Source: Coptis chinensis (Eukaryota; Streptophyta; Magnoliopsida; Ranunculales; Ranunculaceae). Taken from it: 64,000 bases of DNA. Shown piece by piece: positions 1 to 10,584 of the stretch; positions within the stretch are counted from its first letter, which is position 1, and each line of letters opens with the position of its first letter. Under the pieces are notes generated by a model that saw only the letters and a program-made list of their open reading frames with translations, was not told the DNA's origin and searched no databases. Location of the stretch: NCBI GenBank assembly GCA_015680905.1, contig CM027385.1, positions 27,286,501 to 27,350,500 on the forward strand, read 5' to 3'. A program made the translations under genes and the position numbers.

Positions 1-440
1 CTTGGACTAGTGGGATTGCTTCAACCCATTTGGTGAAGTAATATGTGGCTGCTAGGACGTATTTGAGTCCTGTTTTCTTTTGTGGGATGAATGGTCCTAT
101 GATGTCTAACCCCCACATGTGTAAATGCCATGGGCTGGTTATGTTGATCAATTCCCGTGCTGGACTTAAGTGGTTGTGGCCAAATGTTTGACATTGGTGG
201 CATTTCAGAACGTATGTCTTTGCTTCGTTGTGCATGCCTAGCCAATAATACCCTTGGGCGATTGCTTTGTGAGCCAGTGATCTTGCTCCTGCATGGTTGC
301 CACATGTACCTTAGGTGTGGTCCTCCTACAGATTTGTGGAATAATTGTCCGTTGATCACTGTGTATCTAGGACCTCGGAATTGTATTGCACGAGCATTCT
401 TTGCCTCTGCTGGGAGCTCACCATGTAAAATATACTTTAG
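1..440 (-). pseudogene. Integrase N-terminus of the Tat element (partial)
   Basis: The minus strand encodes a typical integrase start. A stretch around 300-360 reads RYTVINGQLFHKS. After a frameshift the zinc-binding segment follows with YYWLGMHNEAKTYV and CHQCQTFGHNHL, and then the first catalytic aspartate in MWGLDIIGPF, continuing into YVLAATYYFTKWVEAIPLV at the very edge. In an active element this enzyme joins the cDNA to host DNA. The remaining catalytic residues lie beyond base 1. At least one frameshift makes this copy non-functional. Confidence 0.75.
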
Positions 441-1527
441 GAATGGGCCTATCCAAGAATGAGTGATTTCTTCTTTAGATGAGAGCTAAAAATCCATGAG
501 GCTGTTGACACTTTCTTGTTGGTAGGCGGGTCTTTCCAGGATGTCTATGTAGACTTTGGTGGGACATGCCTCCTGGGTTTTCGAGGCTAGGAAAGCCAGG
601 ATGTCGGCATGTCTGTTGTCCTCCCTGGGGATTTGTTCCAAGGAAAATGCTTTGAACGATCTGATGATGTCATTGACGACCTGACTTGGCTAGGTTTGGT
701 CCATTTGTCACATACTTTTTGGTAATCTGTTTGACGATTAGCTGTGAGTCACTGTAAGCTTTGAGCTTTTGGACTTGTAGTTATTATGCAATGCGGATGC
801 CTGTGATCAATGCTTCAAATTCTGCTTCGTTGTTTGATGTTGTGAAATCAATCTTGATTGACTTATGTAGCTGTGTTCCCTCTAGTGAAGTTTACACAGC
901 CCCCAATCCACTACAGCTGTTGTTGCATGCTCCATCTACGTAGAGGTGCCATGTGTCTGGGGTGGTTGGTTGATGGAATATAGCGATGGGCTCAGGCTCC
1001 CAGTTGACATCTTTGATGGGAAAGTCAGCAAGGAAGTCAGCAACGACCTGGCCTTTGCGAGATGTTCTGGGAACGAACTCGATGTGGTGCTCTCTGAGTT
1101 CTTCAACCCATTTGGCCATTCGAGCCGTTTTTTCATTGGAATTCAAAACTTGCTTGATGGGTACTTTAGTAATGACCTTGATGTTGTGAGCTTGAAAGTA
1201 AGGTCGGAATTTTCGAGCGGAGTATAACAGAGACAACATTGTTTTCTCCATTGCTGAGTAATGCTTTTCTACATATGCCAATGTCTTGCTCGTGAAGTAG
1301 ACTGGTTTTTCGATTCCCTTGCTTCCGCGAAAGAGTACCGAGCTAATGGCGAAGTTTGAAGTTGCAAGGTAAAGCCCCAGTGTTTCCCCTTCCTCTGGTT
1401 TGGACAGAACGGGCAGAGTTGATAAGTAAGCTTTTAGGTCATTGAAAGATTTTTGGCATTCGTCTGTCCATGTGAATGTTGCGCCTTTTTTGAGTATTTG
1501 CAGGAATGGTCTGCACTTGTAAGATGC
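441..1527 (-). pseudogene. RNase H plus second (archaeal-type) RNase H domain of the Tat element
   Basis: From 1527 downwards the minus strand reads the RT connection and RNase H region, with ATFTWTDECQKSFNDLKAYL, YVEKHYSAMEKTMLSLLYSA and a terminal VVADFLADFP. It continues into a second RNase H-like domain beginning TWHLYVDGACNNSCSGLGAV, whose D-G-A is the usual first catalytic aspartate, followed by SNNEAEFEALITGI with the usual glutamate. The duplicated RNase H is the main reason for the Tat assignment. Stops are present (for example after SGLGAV and in the region near 800), so this is a decayed copy. Confidence 0.75.
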
Positions 1528-1891
1528 TCACGAGATGAATCTGTTGAGGGCTGAAACCATGCTAGATAACTTGTGAATTTGTTGCTTTGTAGTTGGTTTT
1601 GGCATTTCGAGGAGAGCTCGTATCTGTTCTGGGTTTGCTTCAATACGTATTTGTGAAATGAGGTACCCTAAGAATTTTCTTGAGGATACTCCAAATACGC
1701 ATTTCGCTGGGTTGAGCTTCATCTTGTTTTGGCACAACCTTCCGAAGGCTTGTTGTAGGTGAGAAATGTGATCGCCCGCCTTTTCGCTTTTGACTACCAT
1801 GTCGTCTATGTAGACTTCCATAGTATCTCCTAGCAAGTCTTTGAACATCTTTGTGACCAGTCTCTGGTAGGTTGCACCGGCGTTCTTCAAG
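1528..1891 (-). pseudogene. Reverse transcriptase, C-terminal part (Tat element)
   Basis: Open minus-strand frame beginning directly at the CACTA-1 insertion with KNAGATYQRLVTKMFKDL, then the polymerase active-site motif VYIDDMVVKS (two aspartates at about residues 28-29), then KCVFGVSSRKFLGYLIS and the thumb. The residues just before it, PFSL, are on the far side of the CACTA element at 6312. The methionine of the open frame is not a real start, since the frame is the middle of a polyprotein. Confidence 0.85.
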
Positions 1892-2399
1892 CACTACAAG
1901 AAAACAGGTTTTTCCCCACGGTCAAAAACTGTGGGAAAAGGGTTTTCCCACAGTTACAGTTTTGGACCGTCGCAGGACCGTGGGCTTTTTGTGCATCGGG
2001 AATGGCCTGCCCACAGTCATGACCATCGGTAAAACCTACCAATAGCAATGGTTTTGGACTGTGGAAAAAGGTCATTTTTTCCTACAGTTTGGATCCGTAG
2101 GAGATGATGTTTTTGCTACGGTTCTAGACCGTGGCAGAGTTTTTTTTTAAAAAAAGAAAAAAAAATATTGATATTTTAATTCTTGAGATTCTACAATATT
2201 TCTAAACATCAACAATAAACCTCCTAATTACAATCAAATAACATTTTATATTAAAATATGATATCACCAAAAAAATCTTACGCGACTTTGACTTGTCACC
2301 AAATACACAAATTCTAAAATTTGTTACACCACGAATGAAATACACACACATTACGAAGGAAACACACATTATTTTTCCCAAATTCATAGGACCTTCTTA

Positions 2400-4226
2400 G
2401 ATCCTAGTTGTACCATCTTGTATAAGTTGTCCTCATCCAAAATAATTAGTGCCCAATCTTTGTGAACTTGACAAATTAAACCCTATAAAAAAGAAAAAAA
2501 TAAGTAAAAGTAGGAACATATAAATAAAGTTAAACGTGACTAACCAATTCAAAAGGAAACATGAACCAAAAAGTGTTGCCCTGTTTGCAGCAGGAATCTG
2601 TAATTAATAAGAACATTTTTATTTTACGCAGACAATTTGTTTTTTACTTGGTAAGTTTTATCTATTATATATAAGAAAAAAAAATGCAAAAAGATGTTTT
2701 ACGTATCTGACAATTGAACAAAAGTGAAGAATAAAACAATAAACTCAATAATCTATTTGAATTACACTTGCTTCACAATATCACTTGGACCACAAACTAT
2801 CTCGCATTTTATGTCCCGTTTTCTTATCATTTTCTGCAAGGTTCATAGTTGACTACTAATCGAATTAATAGTAATCCCAGTTTCAATACCATGTAGTAAC
2901 ACTAGCATCCAATCACCACAATACTCTAAAAAGTACTAAAAGCTTGTCCCGCAACAAGACCCCACTCTCATAGTCTACCCATCCTTGATAAAATACTACC
3001 TCAAGTCAAACTAATAAAACTATCCAAAACAAAGAATATATATTAGTCCTTCGGAATCCCTCCCCCCTCCTCTAATTAGTATCTCCTGGACGTCCTCCTT
3101 TTCCTGCCTTCATTTTCCACTTAGCTATTTCAAACTAATAGAATGAAGTGATGGGAGTAATGAAAGAATGAGAGTTGCAATATGATAAAATCTAAGGTAA
3201 GTTGTAAGTCTAGTCCAGGTGATAAGGTGTCTATTTTTCTTTCTGCTCTTACTGTTGGCTACCCCATTGAGTGACCAGCTCTCCCTTTGTCTTTGTTCTT
3301 CTTGAGAAGGTATATTGAGAGGAATTTTAAATTGGTGGGGTGTGGTAACTCTAGGCACCACCTCTTGGTTTATGCAAGTAGGAGGTGTATGTACCTCTTA
3401 CTCTCCTAAGGACACTTGGCACCTTAAGAACACATGCTGATCTAAACCAAAGTATTCTCATAAAAATGGTAAATCAAGAACACATGCTGATCTAAACCAA
3501 AGTCCACACTCTATTAATGCTTGAGGTTGCCCAAGCTTCTTATATAGCTCATTACATATATAACCACTGATAAATATGACTATCTATTCTAACTAATGAT
3601 TAGATAATTATATGGTTCTCAATAAAAATGGATATCAATAACTAATGACCAACCCCACTTACTAGTTACTTCTCTAGACCAAACAGTCACAAAAATGAAT
3701 AATATGAGCAACAAGTAGAAAATACCTTAAGCTTACCCCCAGAATATGTCAAAATGGATATGAAATTTCTACATTGTCTAGCAAAGCTTATAATTGTGAC
3801 ACATACCTCTTCCAGATACTAGAAATCAGGCCGCGCACTTCCCTAATGAACCACAATTGCAAATGCAGATGTTGAAGTTCCCACTGATTTGAAAATGTAT
3901 AAATTGAGAGTGATTGTTAACTAAATAACTTGCAATTAACACCTTTCAATTCAACTTGCTGACGAACCGAAAGTTGGCTGAATAAGGAAATAAAGTATGA
4001 AGGATAAGAAAATATATTGTCAACAAAACTATAATGTGGATACATTAAAGGTCTAGAGTACTAAGACTTACACAAAGAGACTTGTGTTACTGAATAGTGT
4101 CCATTTGAGCATTGCAAATCAACATGTTTAGATATCACAAGTAGCATCACAACTAGCAAATGTATGCTATAGTTGCATATAAACCAAAAGGGTTGCCAAT
4201 GTCTCAGAATCTAATCACGAGAATAC
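2400..4226. other. CACTA-1 interior without an assignable gene
   Basis: AT-rich sequence with many stops in all frames. A minus-strand stretch near 2400-2470 reads VHKDWALIILDEDNLYKMVQ and may be another exon remnant, but I cannot name it. A direct repeat of about 30 bp (AACACATGCTGATCTAAACC) occurs at about 3428 and 3478. Confidence 0.3.
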
Positions 4227-4329
4227 CTTTCAATTCATCACTAGAATGTGTCCAAATGCCGTGTTCATAAATCCGTTTCCACAACATCATAGCCTGCCCT
4301 GGCCTAAAACCAAGTGATTGCACCCATTT
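4227..4329 (-). pseudogene. Unrecognised exon-like fragment inside CACTA-1
   Basis: On the minus strand a 103-nt open segment is preceded by a good 3' splice site (GGTTGAACAG just before it) and followed by a GT donor (GTATTC). It reads KWVQSLGFRPGQAMMLWKRI and ends near THSSDELK. The protein-like composition and bordering splice signals suggest a captured host exon. I do not recognise the gene. It has the same orientation as the HUA1-like piece, so it could be a downstream exon of the same chimeric transcript. Confidence 0.35.
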
Positions 4330-4851
4330 CTGTTCAACCAAAACATTACAAGTAATAATATATACGTATAAGATCATAAAATGATTGTTGCAAGTAATAA
4401 TATATACATATAAGTAAAAGGAAAAGGTATTAAACCTTTAAAAGTAATAATTAGCTTATGAAACCAAGTAATAATTAGACCATATAACCAAGATGGAGTT
4501 CTACCTCGAGTGGTAGAAGTAGAGCATTGAGAAAACGGATTTACTAATTAGCCAATGTCACGAGACTTAGTGGTGTTTCTGAAGCGTGGTCAAACAGGAG
4601 GCAGTCTCTAGCTTTAGTCTTTGTTACAAGATTACCCGCAAAACATAGATTCTAGTATTTATTTATTATAAAGATAGGATGAGTTTTGATAGCTCCTAGG
4701 TAATATTTCTTCCTTCACACTATCGGTATTCAATAGTATGGCGAAGTAAATCAGTTGATAGATTATTAGACAAGACATAAATTTGTTTGAATAACTAAGC
4801 AAAGAAATAAAAATAATGATATAAAATGAAATGAGAAAAAGGAAAGGATAC

Positions 4852-5226
4852 CTTCGGTTTGCCTCTTCATGCCAGCAAGGACAGAGTCGTAACCACCACC
4901 AACCACCACCAACGGAGGCATAAACATCAGGAGTAGACCAGGAAGGAGGGGGAGGCATGGTGCTGCCGTACCTCATGATGTCGTCACACCTAAAACCAGG
5001 GTCAGCCTGGTTGTTATACAGAGAGGAGGATAAACTTATAATTCGAACTCCTCCTACACAGTGGTTGTGGTTGAGGTGGTCCATATCAATAGCAGGAGTG
5101 TACTCGGAGTGGTATCTCTCCGAGGAGAAAGCAACATATATAGGAGGAGCCACTAGTTGGGTTGTAACCATATATACCTCCTGCACTGTTCTTGTTGTTG
5201 TTGTAACCATACATCTGGTTTGCCAT
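4852..5226 (-). pseudogene. Captured first exon of a HUA1-like CCCH zinc-finger gene, frameshifted
   Basis: The minus strand starts with an ATG and reads MANQMYGYN. After frameshifts it continues with SSLYNNQADPGF, RCDDIMRYGSTMPPPP and finally GYDSVLAGMKRQTE, stopping exactly at a GT donor (GTATCC at 4851-4846). The opening MANQ-YGYN and the AGMKR segment resemble, from memory, the N-terminus of plant HUA1/ZC3H37-type RNA-binding CCCH proteins. The zinc fingers themselves would lie in later exons and are absent. The pieces lie in different frames, so no functional protein is made here. The identification is tentative; that this is a decayed first exon with start and donor is better supported. 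Confidence 0.5.
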
Positions 5227-5985
5227 TGTTTCTTTTTTCAAACTCAACAAACAAGCAAATGCCAGGGAGCTAGCTAGCCAGCAGCCTAGCAGCAACAGGT
5301 GTAAAAAAGACTGAGAGAGAATGAACCCTAAACCCAATAAAACTTGTTTCTTATAAGTAAAACAACTTATTTTAAGCAATCAAAATTGAGGTTGGGGTTA
5401 AACCATACCCATCCAGATACAAGGGGCACACTATAAACACAAAAATATTTACAGAGGGCATCACTAATCACAAGTACTTCTACTAAAAACATATCATAGA
5501 CCTACAATTCAACAATCTCTTTAAGGAGAATAAATTATAAAGCTAACAATATAATTACTAAATTCCACCATTTTCATACCTTTTTCCTTCCAACCAAGAG
5601 ATAGAAACAAGATCTGCGAGGAGTGAAAAATAGAAGAAATTAAAACTCTTGAACATAGTTCAAATTTTCATCAAACAATTTAAGTATTCGAAGAATATTA
5701 AGAGCTAATCCACAAAAAAACAAACCTATGTATACAAATCCCTAACCAAAATTAGTTTTCCAAATTAGAAATGTTAAGCGACACATTGAGAAACCCTAAC
5801 TCGTTCTCAAACCAAAATCTGAAATCCATTTAAACCCTTGGTCTATAAGAACAAAAAGTAAATAAGAGAATTGAAGAAAAAGGCACAAAAATAAAAACCT
5901 AAATTTTCCAAACCCAAAAAAGAGAAGAATAATTGAAGAAGAAGGAGAGGAAGAACTAACAAAAGAAGAATAGAAAAAAACTTAC

Positions 5986-6012
5986 CTTCGTTTTAGACGT
6001 GGTGGCTTCCAT
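5986..6012 (-). pseudogene. Possible short first exon near the right end of CACTA-1
   Basis: Nine codons beginning at an ATG read MEATTSKTK and end at a strong donor (CGAAG then GTAAG). This fits the first coding exon of a transcript starting just inside the right terminus and reading into the element on the minus strand. It may be a remnant of the transposon's own gene or captured sequence. The exon is too short to identify. Confidence 0.3.
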
Positions 6013-6311
6013 TGTTGGTGTGTTTGTGTTGTCAAACTTTATCTTGGAAAATCGATCTTTGCCTACGGTTTACAGGGGCAAAAAATAACTTTAAGCCATG
6101 GAAAGGCTTCCACACAAGAATCCAACGGATAAAACCGTGGGTAGCAGGTATGACCTAAATTGTGAACAACCATAGGTAAAAGTTGCAGAACCACGCCACA
6201 GTCCAACAAAGAAATAATTATGAATGAAGACCATGGGAAGACATGCGATAGCTCGAATCTCTGGCTAAAAATACTGGGCATCCGTGGCAAAAAGCCCATT
6301 TTCTTGTAGTG

Positions 6312-6487
6312 AAGCTGAATGGTAGGACGTTGTAGCAGAACGTTCCTTGTTCGGTTATAAAGGACGTATTTTTCTAATCTTCTTCTGAAAGCGGTATCTG
6401 ATTGTACCCATTGTATGCATCCATAAACGATAAAAGCTCATGTCCTCAAGTTTGATCCACCAGTATGTCGATCCTTAATAGGGGGAA
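6312..6487 (-). pseudogene. Reverse transcriptase, middle segment stranded between two CACTA insertions
   Basis: The minus strand reads PLLRIDILVDQT, then SFMDAYNGYNQIPL (the first catalytic aspartate region of RT), then TSFITEQGTFCYNVLPFS, with two in-frame stops. It joins upstream to KHCPKDNF at 11255 and downstream to KNAGATYQ at 1891. It is 176 bp of RT flanked on both sides by transposon termini. Confidence 0.88.
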
Positions 6488-6867
6488 AACTACAAGAATA
6501 CTGAGCATTTGCCATGGTTTATAACTGTTGCACGACCGTTGCCAATGCATGACCTAAAAGTTTATAACTATTGCACGACCGTTGCCGTGGCAGATAACCC
6601 TTTTGTCACAGCTGTGAACCGTGGCCAATGCTTAGATGAACTGTGGTGATTTTTTTTTTAACTAAATCAATAGTTTAGCCATGGTTCAAAGCCATGGCAA
6701 GTGTTTTGAATTGGGTAAAAAAATATATAATTCCAGCGCCTTTATACAACACCTGCAATTCATACAAAGATATACAATTCCATTCAAACCCACAAAAATC
6801 ATAATTCTTCACAATTTAACATTTCATACACAATGTGTACTCGACATGAACGTTTTTACATCATAGA

Positions 6868-7334
6868 TTCTGCCTATGCTGACTCGTCATGCCTTTTGGG
6901 CCCGCCGAGTGGGTCCACTTAGTGTGTCCAGTGGCAGCGCTGATTTTGGCATTTTTACCATTTTCTGTCTTTGCATAGGGTTCGTCACCCTGGTCACTCT
7001 GGCAGTTCACTAGCCAACGTCAGCATCTAGATTTATCAGATGTGAGCTTCGGAAGTTTGCTGCTTCTTTATATGTAGACCTGTTCTGCACTGGTTTTGTT
7101 CTTTTGGAAACTTCGACTCTAGTCAGGCTTTGTTGGGCTTCATTGGGGTTGAGTGGGAAACTTCAAATATTCCAATAGTCCCGTACTTCGATGCATGTTT
7201 TATCATTATCTTCATGTTAACTGCGGAAACCTACAAAAGTATGAAATTATAATTATTACATGATTATTAAACACATAATTGATCAAAATGCTATGTCTCT
7301 CGGGGTTTAATATTATAGTTTTGGGTGCTTATCA
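6868..7334 (-). repeat. LTR fragment inside CACTA-2, related to the LTR of element B
   Basis: The plus strand ends in TTTTGGGTGCTTATCA at 7334, matching the outer end of the LTR at 55562 (same last 16 bases). Upstream stretches also align, for example GTTTGCTGCTTCTTTATATG with GTTTGATGCTTCTGTGCAAA, and the TGATTATTAAACACATA segment. Only about one third of the 1.45-kb LTR is present. It is a truncated copy carried by the transposon, in the minus orientation as defined by TGATAAGCACCC. Confidence 0.7.
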
Positions 7335-7436
7335 GATTCCATTTGAAATCCAAACTAACATAGAGAAAAATATATAGTACTCTCTAAGAAATTTGAAATA
7401 TTATCATAGATTCCCCTTTTTTTTTTTTTTTTTTTT

Positions 7437-7590
7437 GAAAACATCACCAAATATAGCCCCCAAACTCGATAGACTATATTCATAGCCATCTAAACAACAC
7501 CTCAACTTCTTTGGATCAAAGTCTGCATATTCCAGTTCGCTTGCTTGTATCTCATCATGTTGGACAGTAGGCCAGGCATTAAAGATATAG
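7437..7590 (-). pseudogene. Unrecognised exon-like fragment in CACTA-2
   Basis: After a 3' splice-site-like TATGGTTTTAG the minus strand is open and reads IFNAWPTVQHDEIQASELEY, then FDPKKLRCCLDGYEYSL, ending in a run of 20 A. The composition looks like real protein. I do not recognise the family. It lies downstream of the acyl-CoA synthetase pieces in the same orientation, so it may be from the same or a third captured gene. Confidence 0.35.
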
Positions 7591-8249
7591 CTAAAACCAT
7601 ATAAAATCAATCATTAGAACTTGAACTACACGCACATCTTCACAGAAAAATTAAGTCAATATGTAAGATTCAATCATCATCAAAAAGAAAGAATAATAGT
7701 ACAAAACACTAATAAATATTTGTTTAAGAATTAAGTATCACAATCACAGAAGTAGTTTGTTGGCTTCTCTAGATAAACAACGGAGCAACACATACATCTG
7801 AACACCATTTTTGAATTATGAAAAACTACCTAATTGAGTAGTTTCGAATATTATATAACCTCATGTCCAGTTGATGATGGAAGAGACGGCATGTGTTCAT
7901 CTATTCCTCATACTACCTGCAAGAGAGAAAACAACTGGAGTTACATACCTCTACAAGGATTAATTTCATATACCAGTCACACCCATACCACTATTAGACG
8001 TACGGATGGAACCTCAAGCAAATAAGTCAGCTGCTAATTTCATTGTTGCTAACACACTATGTGCTAAGAGACGTACCACTTAACATTTGGTCCTGGACAT
8101 ATTAATGGATGGAATCTCAGATGAATAAGGTGACAAACATGAAAAGTGGGGTAAAAACACTTACAGTCTAGGATAAAATGTTAGCAACAATAAAATTAAA
8201 AATAAAAATAAAATAACAAACAAGGAACATAGGGCAAGCCTTATAGTAT

Positions 8250-8761
8250 TCAATGTATGTGGCACACAAAAGATGACTTGTACAAGCGTGATTCACAATA
8301 AACTTAATGGCATCGATTTGAACCTGAATATATTGAGAATTATAGAAACAAAAGAAAAACAAGATCAACTGAAGGGTCCACATATTAGATGTTATATCAT
8401 CAGTTTGAATGTAAGAAAAAACATACCAAGAGTATCATATAAAGGCAAGAAAATGTAAGAATACATATTACAAGGATGATCAATAATAATCCACTCTGGT
8501 CATTTTGTAAAACATAATCTAATGCTAGCTCCATGTTAACTAATGTAATCTGAGAACAACTAAGTTCTACTGGTTCTTTACAAAGTCTATTTGCATGAAA
8601 CATGCATATGATCAGGAAGAGTAAGCCTAATATCAAAACAAAGTACAAGAGAAAAAACCATGTTCCAACACAAACTCACTTTTGGTATCCCATGATACAA
8701 AAGACCGGATCCTATTGCTAATCGAGCAGTACTTGCTTCTCCATATGTCATCCATTTGTAT
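8250..8761 (-). pseudogene. Captured long-chain acyl-CoA synthetase fragment (peroxisomal LACS6/7-like), three exons
   Basis: Three minus-strand segments match the order of residues in plant LACS6/7. Exon one (8761-8681) reads KWMTYGEASTARLAIGSG and YHGIPK before a GTGAGT donor. Exon two (about 8500-8427) reads PEWIIIDHPCNMYSY and LPLYDTLG before GTATG. Exon three starts at 8323 after ATATTCAG and reads AIKFIVNHA. Intact LACS activates long-chain fatty acids with CoA for beta-oxidation. Here only part of the N-terminal third survives, without the AMP-binding signature. Introns are retained, so the capture happened at the DNA level. Confidence 0.75.
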
Positions 8762-9221
8762 CTTAAGTGCAAAGTATAAATAAAAATCAGTATAAAGATC
8801 GACAGTGTAATTAAACTAGTGGTCTTGACAAAATAGACTGTAAAAATTATAGATTAGTGTGTATCATACGAAGGTCGATGATCATACAAGATGGCATTCC
8901 CAGACCCCTTTTTCCCAGTAGTTGTCAAATCATCAAACTCTACAATAATGACAATGACAAATAGAAGAAAAAGTAATAACAATTGTAATCAAATTATATA
9001 CATGGATGCATACACATGGATAACAACTTACAGAGATTTGACTGATAAAAAGAAAACATATATGGTGGTTTGAGACACAGCATGAAAATGTATAGCTATT
9101 ACGACATAAGAGATATACGACTTATATCTTAGATGCAATTTTCACTTGCACAAAAAGACCTTAGCAACTTGCTTATTACATTTTTAAATACGATGATCCC
9201 AATACGAAAAAAATCTCACCT

Positions 9222-9812
9222 TGCCTTGGCAGCCTTATTTGCTTTTGAAACTTTGTCTGAGCAACTTTTCCGTAAGGCATTTCATCTAGTGTCTCATCAT
9301 TGTTGACCTACGTATACATGAACATCAAATTGTGTCAAAAGCAAGCATAATTAACTTGGATAATGAACACTACTACTAAAAACTTTAGAGCACATACTGG
9401 AGGGAGATCTGACATTACATCTTCAAGACGAAGAGCTTCTTCTAAATTACAAGGGTTTTCTTCTATAACATGGCTTTCTTGTAAGTACGGAGAAATTACT
9501 TTTGAAAAAATATTAGTTCCAATCAAAACATATAGAAGGTTTTGTAGAACTGAGAAAAGGTTATCCCGTACAATGATGTACCTAAAACTCACAAGGTATA
9601 CCGCCTCATTGGTTAACAACATGGTGTGTAGGCAAGGGGAACTGAGGCAAATTCTAGAAAAAAAAAATGCAACAAGTCTAAAACATAGACCAGTGGACAT
9701 GGCACCATAGCCATAATACAAATCAAGTAACTTCATCTCAGATTCCTCTAAATCTTCACCGGAACATTCCTTACTCGAACTTGGAAAAGATGGATCCAGA
9801 AACTCTCTTGAA
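9222..9812 (-). pseudogene. Captured chromomethylase (CMT-type) methyltransferase-domain fragments
   Basis: At 9740-9685 the minus strand reads MKLLDLYYGYGAMSTGLC, the S-adenosylmethionine-binding motif I of plant chromomethylases, preceded by an acidic serine-rich linker. Further down (about 9480-9395) it reads LEEALRLEDVMSDLPPV up to a GTATGTG donor. After an intron ending GTATACGTAG, the next exon reads NNDETLDEMPYGKVAQT, ending in a GTGAG donor. This order matches CMT3-type enzymes, which methylate CHG cytosines. The central part with the catalytic PCQ motif and chromodomain is missing. Some expected residues differ (DLYYGYG where DLYSGCG is usual). Clearly non-functional. Confidence 0.78.
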
Positions 9813-10074
9813 GAATCTAACCAGATTTGTTATCAGTCAGTATTGCAGCATATGGCGTAATCAGATGCCTTACTTTCCAATACTAAACAAAACAGTAATA
9901 TACCTGATGGTAGGCTTTGAAAGGTTGAATAAGGCAAAGAGTATATATGCCATATTATATAAAAAAAAACACACTGCGGTATTTCTGCCAAATTTATCTA
10001 TTTAATAAGATGAATTAGTCTGGACTGAAACGAAAGAAAACGCACTAAATAGGGCAGAGTGATAGAGGCATACA

Positions 10075-10584
10075 TTTGAGGGCACTTGTAAAACTGTGAT
10101 CTTTGAAATCAGACATTCTAATGGGTTGTCATCTCTGACTTTAGAATATAATTCATGTCTCTCATCGAATGTGCTATTCAGCTCTTGGGTGACAACCTCT
10201 TTAAAGACCAAGTTAAACATCCAAGCACAAAAACACCATTACAATAAACACACAGTATATATAACATAACAAAGTGTTGTAGAAGGTCGACAATTAATCT
10301 TACAGTATCAACTGGTCTAAAAAACCATTACGCTCTGGAAAAAGGCTCGTTATTGTAGGATTCAAAAAATTCCACTATTCTTCCTGTATAATTGAGCTTT
10401 TCACCTTCAAACTGCTTGAAATAATACTCTTGGTAAGGATAGTACATAGTGAATAATGCTAACACAAATTTATACTTTCATTACTCACTTGCACATACCC
10501 ATGATCATATAGAATATAAATAGTTTGATCCACTTCTGCTTTTGAAAAATGTCCCCTTGCTAGTAACTTGTCTTTATCACCATT
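10075..10584 (-). pseudogene. Captured chromomethylase BAH-domain exons
   Basis: Two minus-strand exons with splice borders. The first (10584-10489, after TTTTTTCCAG and before GTGAGTAA) reads ARGHFSKAEVDQTIYILYDH and GYVQ. The second (about 10205-10075, before GTATGC) reads HELYSKVRDDNPLECLISK and ITVLQVPSN. Both fit the bromo-adjacent homology (BAH) domain that precedes the methyltransferase domain in plant CMT proteins, and they lie upstream of the motif-I fragment in the correct order. Together they show that one contiguous genomic region of a CMT gene was picked up by the transposon. Confidence 0.7.

Larger units (their letters stand above)
1892..6311. mobile_element. CACTA (En/Spm) DNA transposon 1, non-autonomous, 4420 bp
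   Basis: The element starts CACTACAAGAAAACAGG at 1892 and ends CCCATTTTCTTGTAGTG at 6311, the inverted termini expected of the CACTA superfamily. The flanking triplet AAG occurs at 1889-1891 and again at 6312-6314, the expected 3-bp target duplication. The ends hold short repeats around ACTGTGGGAAAAG and their complements, as is usual for subterminal transposase-binding regions. The host RT frame is continuous across the excised element (P-F-S-L then K-N-A-G-A-T). No transposase is visible. The interior instead carries host-like exon pieces at 4227-4329, 4852-5226 and 5986-6012. Confidence 0.92.

Noticed and set aside
4659-5210. A 183-codon minus-strand open frame as one protein
   Set aside because: Only its middle matches the HUA1-like exon frame. 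The N-terminal and C-terminal parts are out-of-frame and intronic sequence.
9363-9710. 115-codon plus-strand frame
   Set aside because: It is the antisense shadow of the chromomethylase fragments and intron.
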